Of a stretch of 64,000 nt of DNA, positions 9,512-18,510 are shown in pieces. Numbering within the stretch: the first letter of the stretch is position 1; every line of letters starts with the position of its first letter. Origin of the DNA: Salipiger abyssi. Its GTDB lineage: Bacteria; Pseudomonadota; Alphaproteobacteria; Rhodobacterales; Rhodobacteraceae. Location: assembly GCF_001975705.1 (NCBI RefSeq), contig NZ_CP015093.1, forward strand, positions 2,852,001 through 2,916,000, read 5' to 3'. The notes below the pieces were generated by a model. The model was not told the DNA's origin. It made no database searches and saw nothing but the letters and a program-made list of their open reading frames with translations. A program made the position numbers and the translations under genes.

Positions 9512-10345
9512 ATGCGTCTCAGGGGCGTCCGGCGGAGCCGCAATGTCGAGGACCGGCGCGGTGCCGGGGGAGGCGGGAAAGCCTCCTTCGGCGGTGTCGC
9601 GCTGCTGCTTGTGCTGGCCATCGGCTATTTCGCGGGGGTCGATGTCACGCCGCTGCTCGACGGTGCGACGCAGCAGTCGGACGCCGGGCGCGAACCCACC
9701 GCCGAGGAGGAGCGCGCGGCGGAGTTTTCGGCGCAGGTTCTGGCCACGACCGAAGACGTTTGGGGGCGGATCTTCGAGGAACAGCTGGGCCGCAGCTATA
9801 CGCCGCCGGTGCTGGTGCTGTTTCTGGGCCAGACCGCATCGCCCTGCGGCGGTGCCAGCGGCGCGACCGGGCCGTTCTACTGCCCCGTCGACCGCAAGGC
9901 CTATCTCGATACCGAGTTCTTTGCCACGCTGTCGCAGCAGCTCGGCGCGCGCGGCGATTTTGCGGCGGCCTATGTGATCGCGCATGAGGTGGCGCATCAC
10001 GTCCAGAACGAGCTGGGTATTCTGGCGCAGGTCAACGAGGCGCGGCAGGCGGTGGGCGAGGTGCAGGCCAATGCGCTGACGGTGCGGCTGGAATTGCAGG
10101 CCGATTGCTTCGCCGGGGTCTGGGCCACCCATGTGGACGGCTTGCTGGAGCCCGGCGATATCGAGGAGGCGCTGAACGCGGCGCGGATGATCGGCGACGA
10201 TCATTTGCAGCGCCGCGCCGGCCGGGTGCCGCAGCCGCACAGCTTCACCCACGGCACTTCGGAGCAGCGCGAGCGCTGGTTCGCGCGCGGCTACGAAGCC
10301 GGCGATCCCGGTGCCTGCGACAGTTTCGCGGCGGACCGGCTTTGA
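9512..10345 (+). CDS. YpfJ-type neutral zinc metallopeptidase
   Basis: Membrane-anchored putative zinc peptidase, 277 residues. The N terminus RLRGVRRSRNVEDRRG is the family signature and is followed by one transmembrane segment (GVALLLVLAIGYFAGV). The catalytic HExxH motif is visible as HEVAHHVQ, with a downstream ELQADCFAGVWA segment carrying further conserved acidic residues. I start at ATG 9512 behind AGGGATTGGG rather than the TTG six bases earlier. The downstream phosphatase gene begins one base after this stop region, so the two probably form an operon. Substrates of the family are unknown. Confidence 0.92.
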   Translation: MRLRGVRRSRNVEDRRGAGGGGKASFGGVALLLVLAIGYFAGVDVTPLLDGATQQSDAGREPTAEEERAAEFSAQVLATTEDVWGRIFEEQLGRSYTPPVLVLFLGQTASPCGGASGATGPFYCPVDRKAYLDTEFFATLSQQLGARGDFAAAYVIAHEVAHHVQNELGILAQVNEARQAVGEVQANALTVRLELQADCFAGVWATHVDGLLEPGDIEEALNAARMIGDDHLQRRAGRVPQPHSFTHGTSEQRERWFARGYEAGDPGACDSFAADRL

Positions 10346-10346
10346 G

Positions 10347-10856
10347 ATGATCGTGCATGCGCTTCCTGTTGCCGGCGGCATCCTCGCCATCGCACCGCTG
10401 CCGGGGCGCGATGGCGATTACGCGGGCGACATGGCGCATCTCGACGAATGGCGCCCGGCCATGGTCATCTCGCTGGTGACGATGGCCGAACTGAACGCTG
10501 CCGGTGCGCAGGAGATCGGCCAGCATGTGCAGGAGCACGGCGCGCGCTGGGCGCATCTGCCGATTGCCGATTTCGGAACGCCCGACGAGCCGCTTCTGGA
10601 GCATTGGCCGGAACTCAGTCGATTTGCGCGCCGCGCGCTCTCGGGCGGCGGGCGCGTCCTGGTGCATTGCCGGGGCGGGTGCGGACGCTCGGGCATGGTT
10701 GCGCTGCGGCTGATGATCGAGGCAGGGGAGGCGGGTGACGAGGCGCTGGCGCGGTTGCGCGCGGTGCGGCCCTGTGCGGTGGAGACGAGCGCCCAGATGC
10801 GCTGGGCGATGGCGGCCCGGCGCGAGGCGGCGCAGTTTCTGCGGCACGAGGACTGA
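10347..10856 (+). CDS. Dual-specificity/tyrosine phosphatase-like protein
   Basis: Small cysteine-dependent phosphatase of 169 residues. The P-loop HCRGGCGRSG matches HCxxGxxRS at about residues 106-115. An upstream aspartate (LPIADFGTPD) is positioned like the general acid of CDKN3/KAP-type dual-specificity phosphatases. There is no signal or membrane segment. The start codon lies one base after the stop of the zinc peptidase. Two tandem perfect palindromes immediately follow the stop. The substrate is unknown. Confidence 0.85.
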   Translation: MIVHALPVAGGILAIAPLPGRDGDYAGDMAHLDEWRPAMVISLVTMAELNAAGAQEIGQHVQEHGARWAHLPIADFGTPDEPLLEHWPELSRFARRALSGGGRVLVHCRGGCGRSGMVALRLMIEAGEAGDEALARLRAVRPCAVETSAQMRWAMAARREAAQFLRHED

Positions 10857-10906
10857 AAAAATTCGTACGAATTTTTTCGTTCAAAGATTTTTCGTACGAA
10901 AAATCT
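10855..10906. terminator. Tandem palindromes, TTCGTACGAA core (bidirectional terminator candidate)
   Basis: Two perfect palindromes lie back to back. The first (10855-10878) has arm GAAAAAATTCGT and its complement. The second (10885-10906) has arm AGATTTTTCGT and its complement. The first begins inside the phosphatase stop codon and both lie between that gene and the oppositely oriented ffs. Each is flanked by its own A and T tracts, so either strand could give a hairpin plus U-run. The second is identical to the palindrome at 33189-33210. Confidence 0.7.
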
Positions 10907-10964
10907 CTGTTCCCCCGCCCTCGATTAACCGGGAAGGCCGTCACGAAATTGCGGGGAAAGAGGT

Positions 10965-11058
10965 GAGAGGCTGGACAACGACCCAAGCGGGGCTCGTTAC
11001 GGCTGCTTCCTTCCGGACCTGACCGGGTTGGCGAGGCGCCTGCCCGCGCCAACCTCTC
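10965..11058 (-). ncRNA. ffs: Signal recognition particle 4.5S RNA
   Basis: On the minus strand the segment contains the hallmark SRP domain IV loop GGTCAGGTCCGGAAGGAAGC and the following GCAGCC. The 5' end (GAGAGGTTGG) pairs with the 3' end (CCAGCCTCTC), giving a rod of about 94 nucleotides, the usual size for a bacterial 4.5S RNA. The RNA pairs with Ffh for co-translational membrane targeting. End positions are set from the terminal helix and could shift by a few bases. Confidence 0.95.
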
Positions 11059-11115
11059 AAGAGCGCAGATAATGCGGCGGCGACGGATTCGCAACCCCGC
11101 CGTCTTTGCCGGATG

Positions 11116-13092
11116 TCAGAGCGCGATGCGGAACCGCGCAAAGCCCTCCGGCGTGTCGCCCGCATCCTCGAGATCCAGCGCCTGCATGTCCTCGACATAA
11201 CCGCGCGCCGCCGGGCCGGTCTCGAACAGCACGGTGGTGCCTGGCATCGGGGCAAAGCGCCAGTTGTCGTCGGCGCTCGGGTTGATGGTGCCCTGTTCGA
11301 CGATATAGCGCACGATCACGTCGCGGTTGGTGTCCGGCCCCTCGAAGATCACCGTATCGCCGGTGCCCGGGAAGCTGCCGCCGCCGGAAGCGCGATAATT
11401 GTTGGTGGCGATGATGAATTCCATCTCGTCGGTCACCGGCGCACCGTCATGGCGCAGATCGACGATCCGCTGTGCCTCCGGTGCCGCCAGTTCGCCGCTG
11501 GAGGTGAAACGCGACGGTTGCGACAGGTCGATCCGGTAACTGACGCCGTCGATCACGTCGAAATTGTAGCTCGGGAAATCCGGGTTCAGCAGCACCGCGT
11601 CCTGCGATCCGGGCGCGATCCGGTTGAACATGCCCGCCGAGCGCTCAAGCCAGCCGCGCAGCTGCGCGCCGGTCACCTTCACCGCGCGCACGGTGTTGGG
11701 GTAGAGGTAGAGATCGGCCACGTTCTTGATCGCCACATCGCCGGCGGGCACATCGGTGTAGTACTCCGGCCCGCCGCGTCCGCCAGCCTTGAAGGGCGCC
11801 GCCGCCGAGAGGATGGGCAGCCCCTCGTATTCCGTGCCCTTCATCATCTGCGCGATATACCATTGCTGCGCGTTCGAGACGATCTGAACCGAAGGATCGT
11901 CGGCCACCAGCGCGAAATAGGAATAGAGCGGCGCCGAGGTCTTGCCCACGGCGCGGCGCACATAGGCCAGCGTCTCTTCATGCGCCTGCGCGGCGGAGGC
12001 CAGAACCGCCGGGTCGTCCTCGACCAGCGCGGTGACCGAGCGGTCTTCGTTGCGCTGCGCGATGGGCCGCGCCTCGGAACTGGTCGAGACCACGCGCCAG
12101 CCCGCGCCGTCGCGTTCCAGCAGCAGGTCGATCAGCCCCATATGCGAACCCCAGAAGCCGCCCATCACCGCCGGTTTGCCGTGGATCGTGCCGGCGCCGG
12201 TATCGACGCCCGCGTAATCCGCATAGGTCGGCGAGGGGAAGACCAGATGGCTGTGGCCGGTCATCACCGCGTCGATCCCGTCGATCCCGGCCAGCGGCAC
12301 CGAGGCGTTCTCCATCCCGTCTGCATGATCCGCCGCGCCGATGCCGGAATGGCTGAGCGCGATGACCAGATCCGCGCCCTCCTCGACGATCTGGGGTACC
12401 CAGGCGCGGGCTGTCTCGACGATGTCGCGGGCTTGGACATTGCCTTCGAGATGCTTGCGGTCCCAGTTCATCACCTGCGGCGGTGTGAAGCCGATCACGC
12501 CGACGCGGATCGGATGGCTGTTGCCGGCGCCGTCGGTCAGCACGCGGTCGAGAATGACATAAGGCTTGAAGAGCGTCTTGTCGGCGCGCGGATCGGCGCC
12601 GGCCTCGGTCGCGACATTGGCCAGAACGATGGGGAATTCGGCACCGGCGGTGGATTTCATCAGGAAATCCAGCCCGTAGTTGAATTCGTGATTGCCGATC
12701 GTGCCGGCGTCAAACCCGACCGTGTTCATCGCGGTGATGACCGGATGGGCGTCGCCCTCCTTCATGCCGCGCTCATAGGCGATGTAGTCGCCCATCGGAT
12801 TGCCCTGAAGGAAATCGCCATTGTCGAGCAGCATCGCATTGGTCGCCTCGGCGCGGATGCCCCTGATGATCGACGCGGTGCGCGACAGCCCGACCGTATC
12901 GACCGGTTTGTCGGCGTAATAATCGTATGGATAGACATGCACATGCAGGTCCGTGGTTTCCATGATCCGGAGATGGGCCTGGTTCGGCGCGGCATTCGCC
13001 GAATAGGGATGAAGTGCGATCAATGCGGAGCCTGCGGCTGTTCCGGCCAGAAAGGACCGGCGGGTGAGTTGGGACGTTCGGGGCCGGGTCAT
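11116..13092 (-). CDS. cpdB: 2',3'-cyclic-nucleotide 2'-phosphodiesterase/3'-nucleotidase
   Basis: Periplasmic bifunctional nucleotidase of 658 residues that salvages nucleotides and phosphate. The N terminus has a twin-arginine motif (TRRSFLAG, residues 10-17) and a signal ending SANAAP, so export is by Tat. Metallophosphatase motifs follow: [38 protein letters not shown] and GHSHLVF. The C-terminal 5'-nucleotidase domain includes [11 protein letters not shown]. Length and motif order match CpdB. It stands alone: ffs lies downstream and nudC is divergent upstream. Confidence 0.94.
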   Translation of the reverse strand: MTRPRTSQLTRRSFLAGTAAGSALIALHPYSANAAPNQAHLRIMETTDLHVHVYPYDYYADKPVDTVGLSRTASIIRGIRAEATNAMLLDNGDFLQGNPMGDYIAYERGMKEGDAHPVITAMNTVGFDAGTIGNHEFNYGLDFLMKSTAGAEFPIVLANVATEAGADPRADKTLFKPYVILDRVLTDGAGNSHPIRVGVIGFTPPQVMNWDRKHLEGNVQARDIVETARAWVPQIVEEGADLVIALSHSGIGAADHADGMENASVPLAGIDGIDAVMTGHSHLVFPSPTYADYAGVDTGAGTIHGKPAVMGGFWGSHMGLIDLLLERDGAGWRVVSTSSEARPIAQRNEDRSVTALVEDDPAVLASAAQAHEETLAYVRRAVGKTSAPLYSYFALVADDPSVQIVSNAQQWYIAQMMKGTEYEGLPILSAAAPFKAGGRGGPEYYTDVPAGDVAIKNVADLYLYPNTVRAVKVTGAQLRGWLERSAGMFNRIAPGSQDAVLLNPDFPSYNFDVIDGVSYRIDLSQPSRFTSSGELAAPEAQRIVDLRHDGAPVTDEMEFIIATNNYRASGGGSFPGTGDTVIFEGPDTNRDVIVRYIVEQGTINPSADDNWRFAPMPGTTVLFETGPAARGYVEDMQALDLEDAGDTPEGFARFRIAL

Positions 13093-13288
13093 GGAAGCAT
13101 TCCTTCGCTGAGATCTGATTCGTGCGTAAACCAGTTTCCCAACAGCCCGGCGACATGAGGAAAGAAAAATCGGCGTCGTTCAACCTCTGGGAGATCGTTC
13201 CGTCGCGGCAGCGCGCACTCCGAATCCGATTTGCCAGGCGGCGGCTGCCATGGCATGGCAAGACGGACGGTGCGAGGGAGCGGTGACG

Positions 13289-14251
13289 ATGCGACATGCG
13301 GAAGAGGTGACCTTTGGCGGTTCGGGGCTCGACCGTGCCGCCGAGCTGCGGGGCGATATCCCGGCCATGGCCGCGCTGATGCAGGCCGAGAGCAGCCGCA
13401 CCCTGGCGCTCTGGCGAGGCAAGCTGCTGGTGGCGGGAGAGGCGGCAGAGCCCTGCCGCCTGCCGCTCGATCATCCGGTGCTGCGCGAGGCGCGTGCCGC
13501 GCCGCTGTTTCTGGGCCGAGAGGGCAAGGCCGCGATCTTTGCGCATGATCTTTCGGCCTGGGAGCCGGAGGCGGCAGGCGATGCTGAGGGCGGCTTTCTC
13601 GACCAGAGCGAACAGTATCACCCGGCCTGCGCTCCGGACGAGCGCTTTGTCGAGCTGCGCACGCTGCTCACCCGGCTGACGCCGCGCGACGCCGAGCTCG
13701 GAGCGACGGCCCGGGCGCTATTCGGCTGGCATGCGAGCCACGGCTTCTGTGCCCGCTGCGGCACCGCCAGCGATGTGTTCATGGCGGGCTGGCAGCGGAT
13801 CTGCCCCTCCTGCGGCGCGCAGCATTTCCCGCGCACCGATCCGGTGGTGATCATGCTTGTCACTCGTGGCAATGCCTGCCTGCTGGGGCGTTCGCATGGC
13901 TGGCCCGAGGGGATGTATTCCTGCCTCGCGGGCTTTGTCGAACCGGGCGAGACGCTGGAGGCGGCGGTGCGCCGCGAGGTCTTTGAGGAGAGCGGCGTGC
14001 GCGTCGGTGCGGTGCGCTATCTCGCCAGCCAGCCCTGGCCGTTTCCCGCCTCGCTGATGATCGGCTGCCATGGCGAGGCCGAGAGCGAGCGTATCGAGAT
14101 CGACCCGGGCGAGATCGAAGAGGCGCGCTGGGTCAGCCGCGAGGAACTGGCGGAGTCCTTCGGCGGTGCCGTGCCGGAGATCAAGCCGGCGCGAAAGGGC
14201 TCGATCGCGCATTTTCTGCTGCGCAACTGGCTTGCGGACCGGCTGGCTTGA
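13289..14251 (+). CDS. nudC: NAD+ diphosphatase / NADH pyrophosphatase
   Basis: Nudix hydrolase of 320 residues that cleaves NAD(H) and may remove NAD caps from RNA. Zinc ribbon cysteines are at about residues 154/157 (CARC) and 172/175 (CPSC). The Nudix box GFVEPGETLEAAVRREVFEE starts near residue 215. The NudC specificity motif SQPWPFPAS is at about 247. I start at ATG 13289 (RHAEEVTFGGSGLDRAAELR), behind GAGGGAG; the longer frame from 13250 lacks conserved sequence. The SRPBCC gene follows 51 bases downstream, possibly cotranscribed. Confidence 0.94.
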   Translation: MRHAEEVTFGGSGLDRAAELRGDIPAMAALMQAESSRTLALWRGKLLVAGEAAEPCRLPLDHPVLREARAAPLFLGREGKAAIFAHDLSAWEPEAAGDAEGGFLDQSEQYHPACAPDERFVELRTLLTRLTPRDAELGATARALFGWHASHGFCARCGTASDVFMAGWQRICPSCGAQHFPRTDPVVIMLVTRGNACLLGRSHGWPEGMYSCLAGFVEPGETLEAAVRREVFEESGVRVGAVRYLASQPWPFPASLMIGCHGEAESERIEIDPGEIEEARWVSREELAESFGGAVPEIKPARKGSIAHFLLRNWLADRLA

Positions 14252-14302
14252 CGCGACACTGCGGGCAACAACAACATCTTCGGTGATGGGGCAGAGGGCA
14301 GT

Positions 14303-14773
14303 ATGGAGTTTTCGACCAAGGAAGATATCGAGGCGCCGCTTGACCGGGTATTCTCGCAGGCGAGCGATTTCGACCATATCGAGCGCCAGGTGATGCGCCG
14401 GGGCGTCGATGTGCGGCGGGTCTCGGGCGATCCGGCGCAGCCGGCGGCGGGAATGGGCTGGCTGGCCGGGTTCCGCTTTCGCGGCAAGCCGCGCGAGGCG
14501 GAGATCACCCTGACCGAATACGATGTGCCCAACCGGCTGTGCTACCGCACGGTTTCGGGCGGGATCGAGGCGGTCACGCAGATCGACTTCGTGGCGCTGT
14601 CGCGCTCGCGCACCCGGGTCGGCATGGAGATCGCGCTGGTTCCCAAAACGCTCTCGGCGCGGGTGCTGCTGCATTCGATGAAGCTTGCCAAGGGCAATCT
14701 GGAAAAGCGCTTTCGGGTGAAGATGGCGGATTTTGCCAAGGAGCTGGAGGACCGGCTGAAGCGCGAGGGTTGA
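14303..14773 (+). CDS. SRPBCC family (START/cyclase-like) protein
   Basis: Protein of 156 residues with the helix-grip fold pattern: it opens EFSTKEDIEAPLDRVFSQASDF, then has beta strands and a long C-terminal helix (SMKLAKGNLEKRFRVKMADF). Such proteins bind hydrophobic ligands, but no ligand or reaction can be assigned. No signal peptide is seen. It is 51 bases downstream of nudC on the same strand and ends at a strong hairpin shared with the convergent ynjD-like gene. Confidence 0.8.
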   Translation: MEFSTKEDIEAPLDRVFSQASDFDHIERQVMRRGVDVRRVSGDPAQPAAGMGWLAGFRFRGKPREAEITLTEYDVPNRLCYRTVSGGIEAVTQIDFVALSRSRTRVGMEIALVPKTLSARVLLHSMKLAKGNLEKRFRVKMADFAKELEDRLKREG

Positions 14774-14783
14774 GGCGGTTCGG

Positions 14784-14810
14784 GTGCGGTGGGCATTCTG
14801 CCCACCGCAC
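14784..14810. terminator. Bidirectional terminator hairpin
   Basis: A perfect 12-bp stem (arm GTGCGGTGGGCA) with a 3-base loop lies between the convergent SRPBCC and ynjD-like genes. There is no long U-run on the plus side, so efficiency is uncertain, but strength and placement fit a shared terminator. Confidence 0.65.
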
Positions 14811-14829
14811 ACCCGTCCACATCGACCTC

Positions 14830-15474
14830 CTAACCCTCCTCCCCAAGCCGGACCACCTCGCCACCCGCCGCATCGGCATCCGCCTGATCGTGGGTCACCA
14901 GCAGCACCGGCAGCCCCTGTGCCTTTGCACGGCCGAAGACCAGCGCCCGGATCTGCCCGCGCAGCGCCGTGTCGAGGCGCGAGAACGGCTCGTCGAGCAG
15001 CAGCGCGCGCGGCTCCGCCAGAAGCATGCGCATCAGCGCCACCCGTGCCTTCTGCCCGCCCGACAATGTCGCCGGGTCGCGCGCCGCAAACCCCGCGAGG
15101 CCGATCTCTTCCAGCGCCGCGTCGATCCGCGCCCGCCGGGCGGCGCGGCCCCGGATCTGCGGGGAGAGGCCAAAGGCCAGATTGCCGCCCACCGAGAGAT
15201 GCGGAAACAGCAGTTCGTCCTGGAACAGGATGCCGGTGCGCCGCGCCTCCGGGGGCAGGGCGGTGATGTCGCGCCCGTCGAGCAGGATGCGGCCCTCCAG
15301 CGTGAAGCCCGGCGCCAGCGTGCCGGTGATCGCCGCCAGCAGCGTCGATTTGCCCGATCCCGACGGCCCCATCACCGTCAGCACCTCGCCCGGCGCCACG
15401 GCGGCGTCGAGCGCCAGCAGCAGGCGCGGCCCGAGCGAGATCCGCACATCCTCCAGCCGCAGCCCCTCAGCCAT
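14830..15474 (-). CDS. ynjD: ABC transporter ATP-binding protein (YnjD-like)
   Basis: ATPase subunit of a ynjBCD-type importer, 214 residues. Walker A is GPSGSGKST, the signature is LSGGQKARVAL, Walker B is ALLLDEPFSRLD, and the switch histidine is in LVTHDQADA. The real start is ATG 15474, which overlaps the end of the permease gene by 8 bases, so the two are translationally coupled. It is short, as YnjD and ThiQ ATPases are. The substrate of this family is not established. Confidence 0.88.
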   Translation of the reverse strand: MAEGLRLEDVRISLGPRLLLALDAAVAPGEVLTVMGPSGSGKSTLLAAITGTLAPGFTLEGRILLDGRDITALPPEARRTGILFQDELLFPHLSVGGNLAFGLSPQIRGRAARRARIDAALEEIGLAGFAARDPATLSGGQKARVALMRMLLAEPRALLLDEPFSRLDTALRGQIRALVFGRAKAQGLPVLLVTHDQADADAAGGEVVRLGEEG

Positions 15475-17143
15475 GGCGCAGCCCCCGCCGGTTGCGCCAG
15501 ATGAGCGCCGGCAGCAGCAGCGCCAGTGCGAAGGGCAGGAAGGCCGCCGCGGTCTGGGCAAGGGCTGTAACCCCGATCACCCGCCGCGCGCCGCCCGAGG
15601 CGAGCGCCACCGCCTCGGTGGTCAGCGTCGGCACCCGGCCGCCGCCCAGCAGCAGCGTCGGCAGGAACTGCCCGACCGAGACCGCGCAGCCGACCGCCAC
15701 CGCCGTCAGCACCGGGCGCAGCAGCATCGGCAGCCGCACCCGCCAGAAAACGCCCGAGGGCGAGGCGCCGAGGGCGCGGGCCACGGCGGCGTGGCGCGTA
15801 TCCCAGGCGCGGTAGGGATCCGAGAGCGACAGGAAGAGATAGGGCAGCACAAAGATCACATGCGCGGCGATCACCGCCGCCCGGGTGCCGTCGATCCCGC
15901 CGACCAGCGCGAGGATCTGGAGCCCCGGCAGAAAGGCGATCTGCGGCACGATCAGTGGCAGGTAAAGCAGCCAGAGCGCACGCTGCGTCGGGCGCAGCCC
16001 GTGGCGCTGCTCGGCCTCCAGACAGGCGAGTACCAGTAGCAGCGCGATGGCCACCGCCGGCAGCGCGATGCGCAGGGTCTCGGTCGCCGGCGCGATCAGC
16101 ATGCCGCCCTGCCGCATCCAGCTTTTCAGGGTGAGCGCGTCGGGCAGCAGCGCCGGAAAGCCCCAGAACCCCGCCAGCGACCACACGGCGAGCGCCGCGA
16201 GCCCGAGAACCACCGCCGCCGCCGAGAGCGCGCCGAGCAGCAGCGACACGCCCCGCAGCGCGCCGTCGCGCGCGCCGCGCCGGCCCGTCGCGATCCGGCT
16301 CCGGCCCAGCCCTGCAACCACCGCCTCGCCCAGCCGCCAGAGCCCCAGCGCCGCGACGGTCAGCGCCAGTTGCAGCAGCGCCCCGGCGGCGGCGCGCAGG
16401 CGCAGCGCCAGATCCGGATCGTTCATCCAGCGCAGCACCTGCACCGAGAGCGTCGGCGGCGTGCTCGGCCCGAGGATCAGCGCCACGTCGACCACGCTCA
16501 TGGAAAAGGCCAGCACCGCATAGACCGGCAGGCGGATCTGCGGATAGAGCCTCGGGAACACCGTCAGCAGCCAGCCGGTGCTGCGCCCGTAGCCGAGGCT
16601 GCGCGCGGTGGCGAGGCTCTGGCCCGGGCGCAGCGCCGGCAGCGCGGCCAGCGTCATCAGCAGCAGGAAGGGCACTTCCTTGACCACCAGCCCGGCGATC
16701 AGCGACAGACCCAGCGGGTCTTGCAGGATTAGCAGATCGGGCGGGCGTTCCCAGCCGGCGAGCGGGGCGATTGCGCGGGCGATCCAGCCCGACGGCGCGA
16801 TCAGGAAGGCCAGCCCGAAGGCGGCGGCGGCATGTGGCACCGAGAGCAGCGGCGACAGCGCCCGCTCCAGCCAGCGAAAGGCGCGTGTGCCCTGCCAGCC
16901 GGCGCAGATCAGCACGGTGAGCCCGAGCGCCAGCGCCGTGGCGGCGAGCCCGGTGCCGGCGCTCAGCGCCATGGCGCGCGGCAGGCCGGGCCAGGCCATG
17001 AGATCGCGGAAGGGCATCAGCCCGGGCTCGATCCGCCCCAGCGCCGGCATCACCCCGAAGGCGGGCAGCAGCGTGCCCGCCAAGCCCGCCGCCACCGGGC
17101 CGAGCATCACCAGCAGCGTCAGGGCCGGGGCGAGCCGTAACAC
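15467..17143 (-). CDS. ynjC: ABC transporter permease, tandem dual-domain (YnjC-like)
   Basis: Integral membrane subunit of 558 residues, about twice the length of a single permease domain. Two cytoplasmic EAA-like loops are visible, around ATARSLGYGRSTGWLL in the first half and AVARALGASPSGVFWRVRLP in the second. It is therefore a fused pair of transmembrane domains, as in YnjC or FbpB-type permeases. The start is GTG 17143, one base after the stop of the substrate-binding protein gene. It is the membrane channel for the YnjB-like binding protein and YnjD-like ATPase. Confidence 0.9.
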   Translation of the reverse strand: MLRLAPALTLLVMLGPVAAGLAGTLLPAFGVMPALGRIEPGLMPFRDLMAWPGLPRAMALSAGTGLAATALALGLTVLICAGWQGTRAFRWLERALSPLLSVPHAAAAFGLAFLIAPSGWIARAIAPLAGWERPPDLLILQDPLGLSLIAGLVVKEVPFLLLMTLAALPALRPGQSLATARSLGYGRSTGWLLTVFPRLYPQIRLPVYAVLAFSMSVVDVALILGPSTPPTLSVQVLRWMNDPDLALRLRAAAGALLQLALTVAALGLWRLGEAVVAGLGRSRIATGRRGARDGALRGVSLLLGALSAAAVVLGLAALAVWSLAGFWGFPALLPDALTLKSWMRQGGMLIAPATETLRIALPAVAIALLLVLACLEAEQRHGLRPTQRALWLLYLPLIVPQIAFLPGLQILALVGGIDGTRAAVIAAHVIFVLPYLFLSLSDPYRAWDTRHAAVARALGASPSGVFWRVRLPMLLRPVLTAVAVGCAVSVGQFLPTLLLGGGRVPTLTTEAVALASGGARRVIGVTALAQTAAAFLPFALALLLPALIWRNRRGLRHG

Positions 17144-17144
17144 C

Positions 17145-18347
17145 TTACTCGGCGATCCCGTAGCGTGCCGCCCAGTCTTCCTCCAGCCGCTCCATCCAGG
17201 ACGGGTGCGGCTCGGGCAGGGGGGCGCCGAGCTCGGCGGCGCTCAGCGTGGCGGGGCCGGCGGCGATGGCCTCGAAGCGGGCGCGGTCGGCATCGTCGAG
17301 CCGCGTCATGTCGAGCACGGTGCCCAGCCCCCAGATCTCCGGATCGGCCATGCGCGCCTGCGCCTCGGGCGAGAGCAGGATATTGGCCACCACCATCGCG
17401 CCTTCCCTGGCATTGGCGTTGTAGGGGATGGCGACAAAGCTGGCATTGCCCAGCGTGCCGCCCTCATGCACATGGCTGCGCACGCTGTCCGGAAGCTGGC
17501 CGTTGGCGATGGCATTGGCGGCGGCGTTGGGGTTGAACTCGAAGCCGATGTCGATCTCGTTATCGGCCATGAGCTGAATGAGCCGCGCGCTGTTCTGCGG
17601 ATAGGCCCGGCCCTGACGCCAGAGCAGCGGGGTAAGGGCGTCCATGAACTCCCAGAGCGGCGCGGTGACGGCGGCGTAATCGGCCTGCGTCACCGGCAGC
17701 GACAGCGCGTCGCGATCCGGCGTCAGCTCGATCAGCGCCTGTTTCAGGAAGGTCGAGCCGAGGAAATCCGGCGGCTGCGGAAAGGCGAAGCGGCCCGGGT
17801 TGTCCTCTGCCCAGTCGAGCAGCGCCGACATCGAGCGCGGCGGCTCGGGCAGGCGGGCGCTGTCGTGGTAGAAGACGAGCTGTGCTGTGCCCCAGGGGCT
17901 TTCCAGCCCGTCGGTGGGTACGGTGAAATCCGCCGAAAGTGCCGCGTTCTCGGGATCGGTCAGCGCGCGGTTGGGCAGCGCCTCGGCCCAGGGGCCGAAG
18001 AGCAGGCCCTCTTCCTTCATCGCGGCGAAATTCTCGCCATTGATCCAGATGAGGTCGATGCCGCCACCCGTATCCCTGCCGGCGGTCTTTTCCGCCAGCA
18101 CGCGGCTCACCGCCTCGGCGGTGTCGCTGAGCTTGACATGTTCCAGCGTCACGCCCCGATCCGCCGCCTGCGCGCCGATCCAGGCGATGAAGGCGTTGAC
18201 CGAGTCCGAGCCGCCCCAGGCGTTCCAGTAGACGGTCTGGCCCTGCGCCGCCTCGCGCACCGCCTGCCAGTCGGCGGGGTCGGGGTCTGCCCAGGCGGGC
18301 AGGGCGAGCGTGGCGGCCAGTGTTGCGGCGGCGATGACGGATTTCAT
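17145..18347 (-). CDS. ynjB: ABC transporter substrate-binding protein (YnjB-like)
   Basis: Periplasmic binding protein of 400 residues. It has a signal peptide (KSVIAAATLAATLALPAWA) and opens with VYWNAWGGSDSVNAFI, as in COG4134/YnjB proteins. I start at ATG 18347, behind GGGAGG; an upstream extension lacks signal features. It is first in a three-gene operon (binding protein, permease, ATPase) with essentially no gaps. The family resembles iron and thiamine binders, but the ligand is unknown. Confidence 0.9.
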   Translation of the reverse strand: MKSVIAAATLAATLALPAWADPDPADWQAVREAAQGQTVYWNAWGGSDSVNAFIAWIGAQAADRGVTLEHVKLSDTAEAVSRVLAEKTAGRDTGGGIDLIWINGENFAAMKEEGLLFGPWAEALPNRALTDPENAALSADFTVPTDGLESPWGTAQLVFYHDSARLPEPPRSMSALLDWAEDNPGRFAFPQPPDFLGSTFLKQALIELTPDRDALSLPVTQADYAAVTAPLWEFMDALTPLLWRQGRAYPQNSARLIQLMADNEIDIGFEFNPNAAANAIANGQLPDSVRSHVHEGGTLGNASFVAIPYNANAREGAMVVANILLSPEAQARMADPEIWGLGTVLDMTRLDDADRARFEAIAAGPATLSAAELGAPLPEPHPSWMERLEEDWAARYGIAE

Positions 18348-18510
18348 TGGCGGGCCTCCCTGAGCCGGCTTTTGTCGGCATTTCCGATGCTTATGGCAAG
18401 CGCCGCCGGCGCCGGTCAAATGACATTCCGGTGGGGAAGGTTACAGACCCCGGCTTGTTTCGTCAGGCGCGCGCGCCTAGGTCTCTGAGGCAACAGATAT
18501 GGAGATCCGC

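Noticed and set aside
11113..13158. Plus-strand open frame of 681 residues opposite cpdB
   Set aside because: It is a mirror of the cpdB codons (rich in Arg, His, Gly, Asp runs) with no recognisable domain or ribosome site; CpdB on the minus strand has all motifs.
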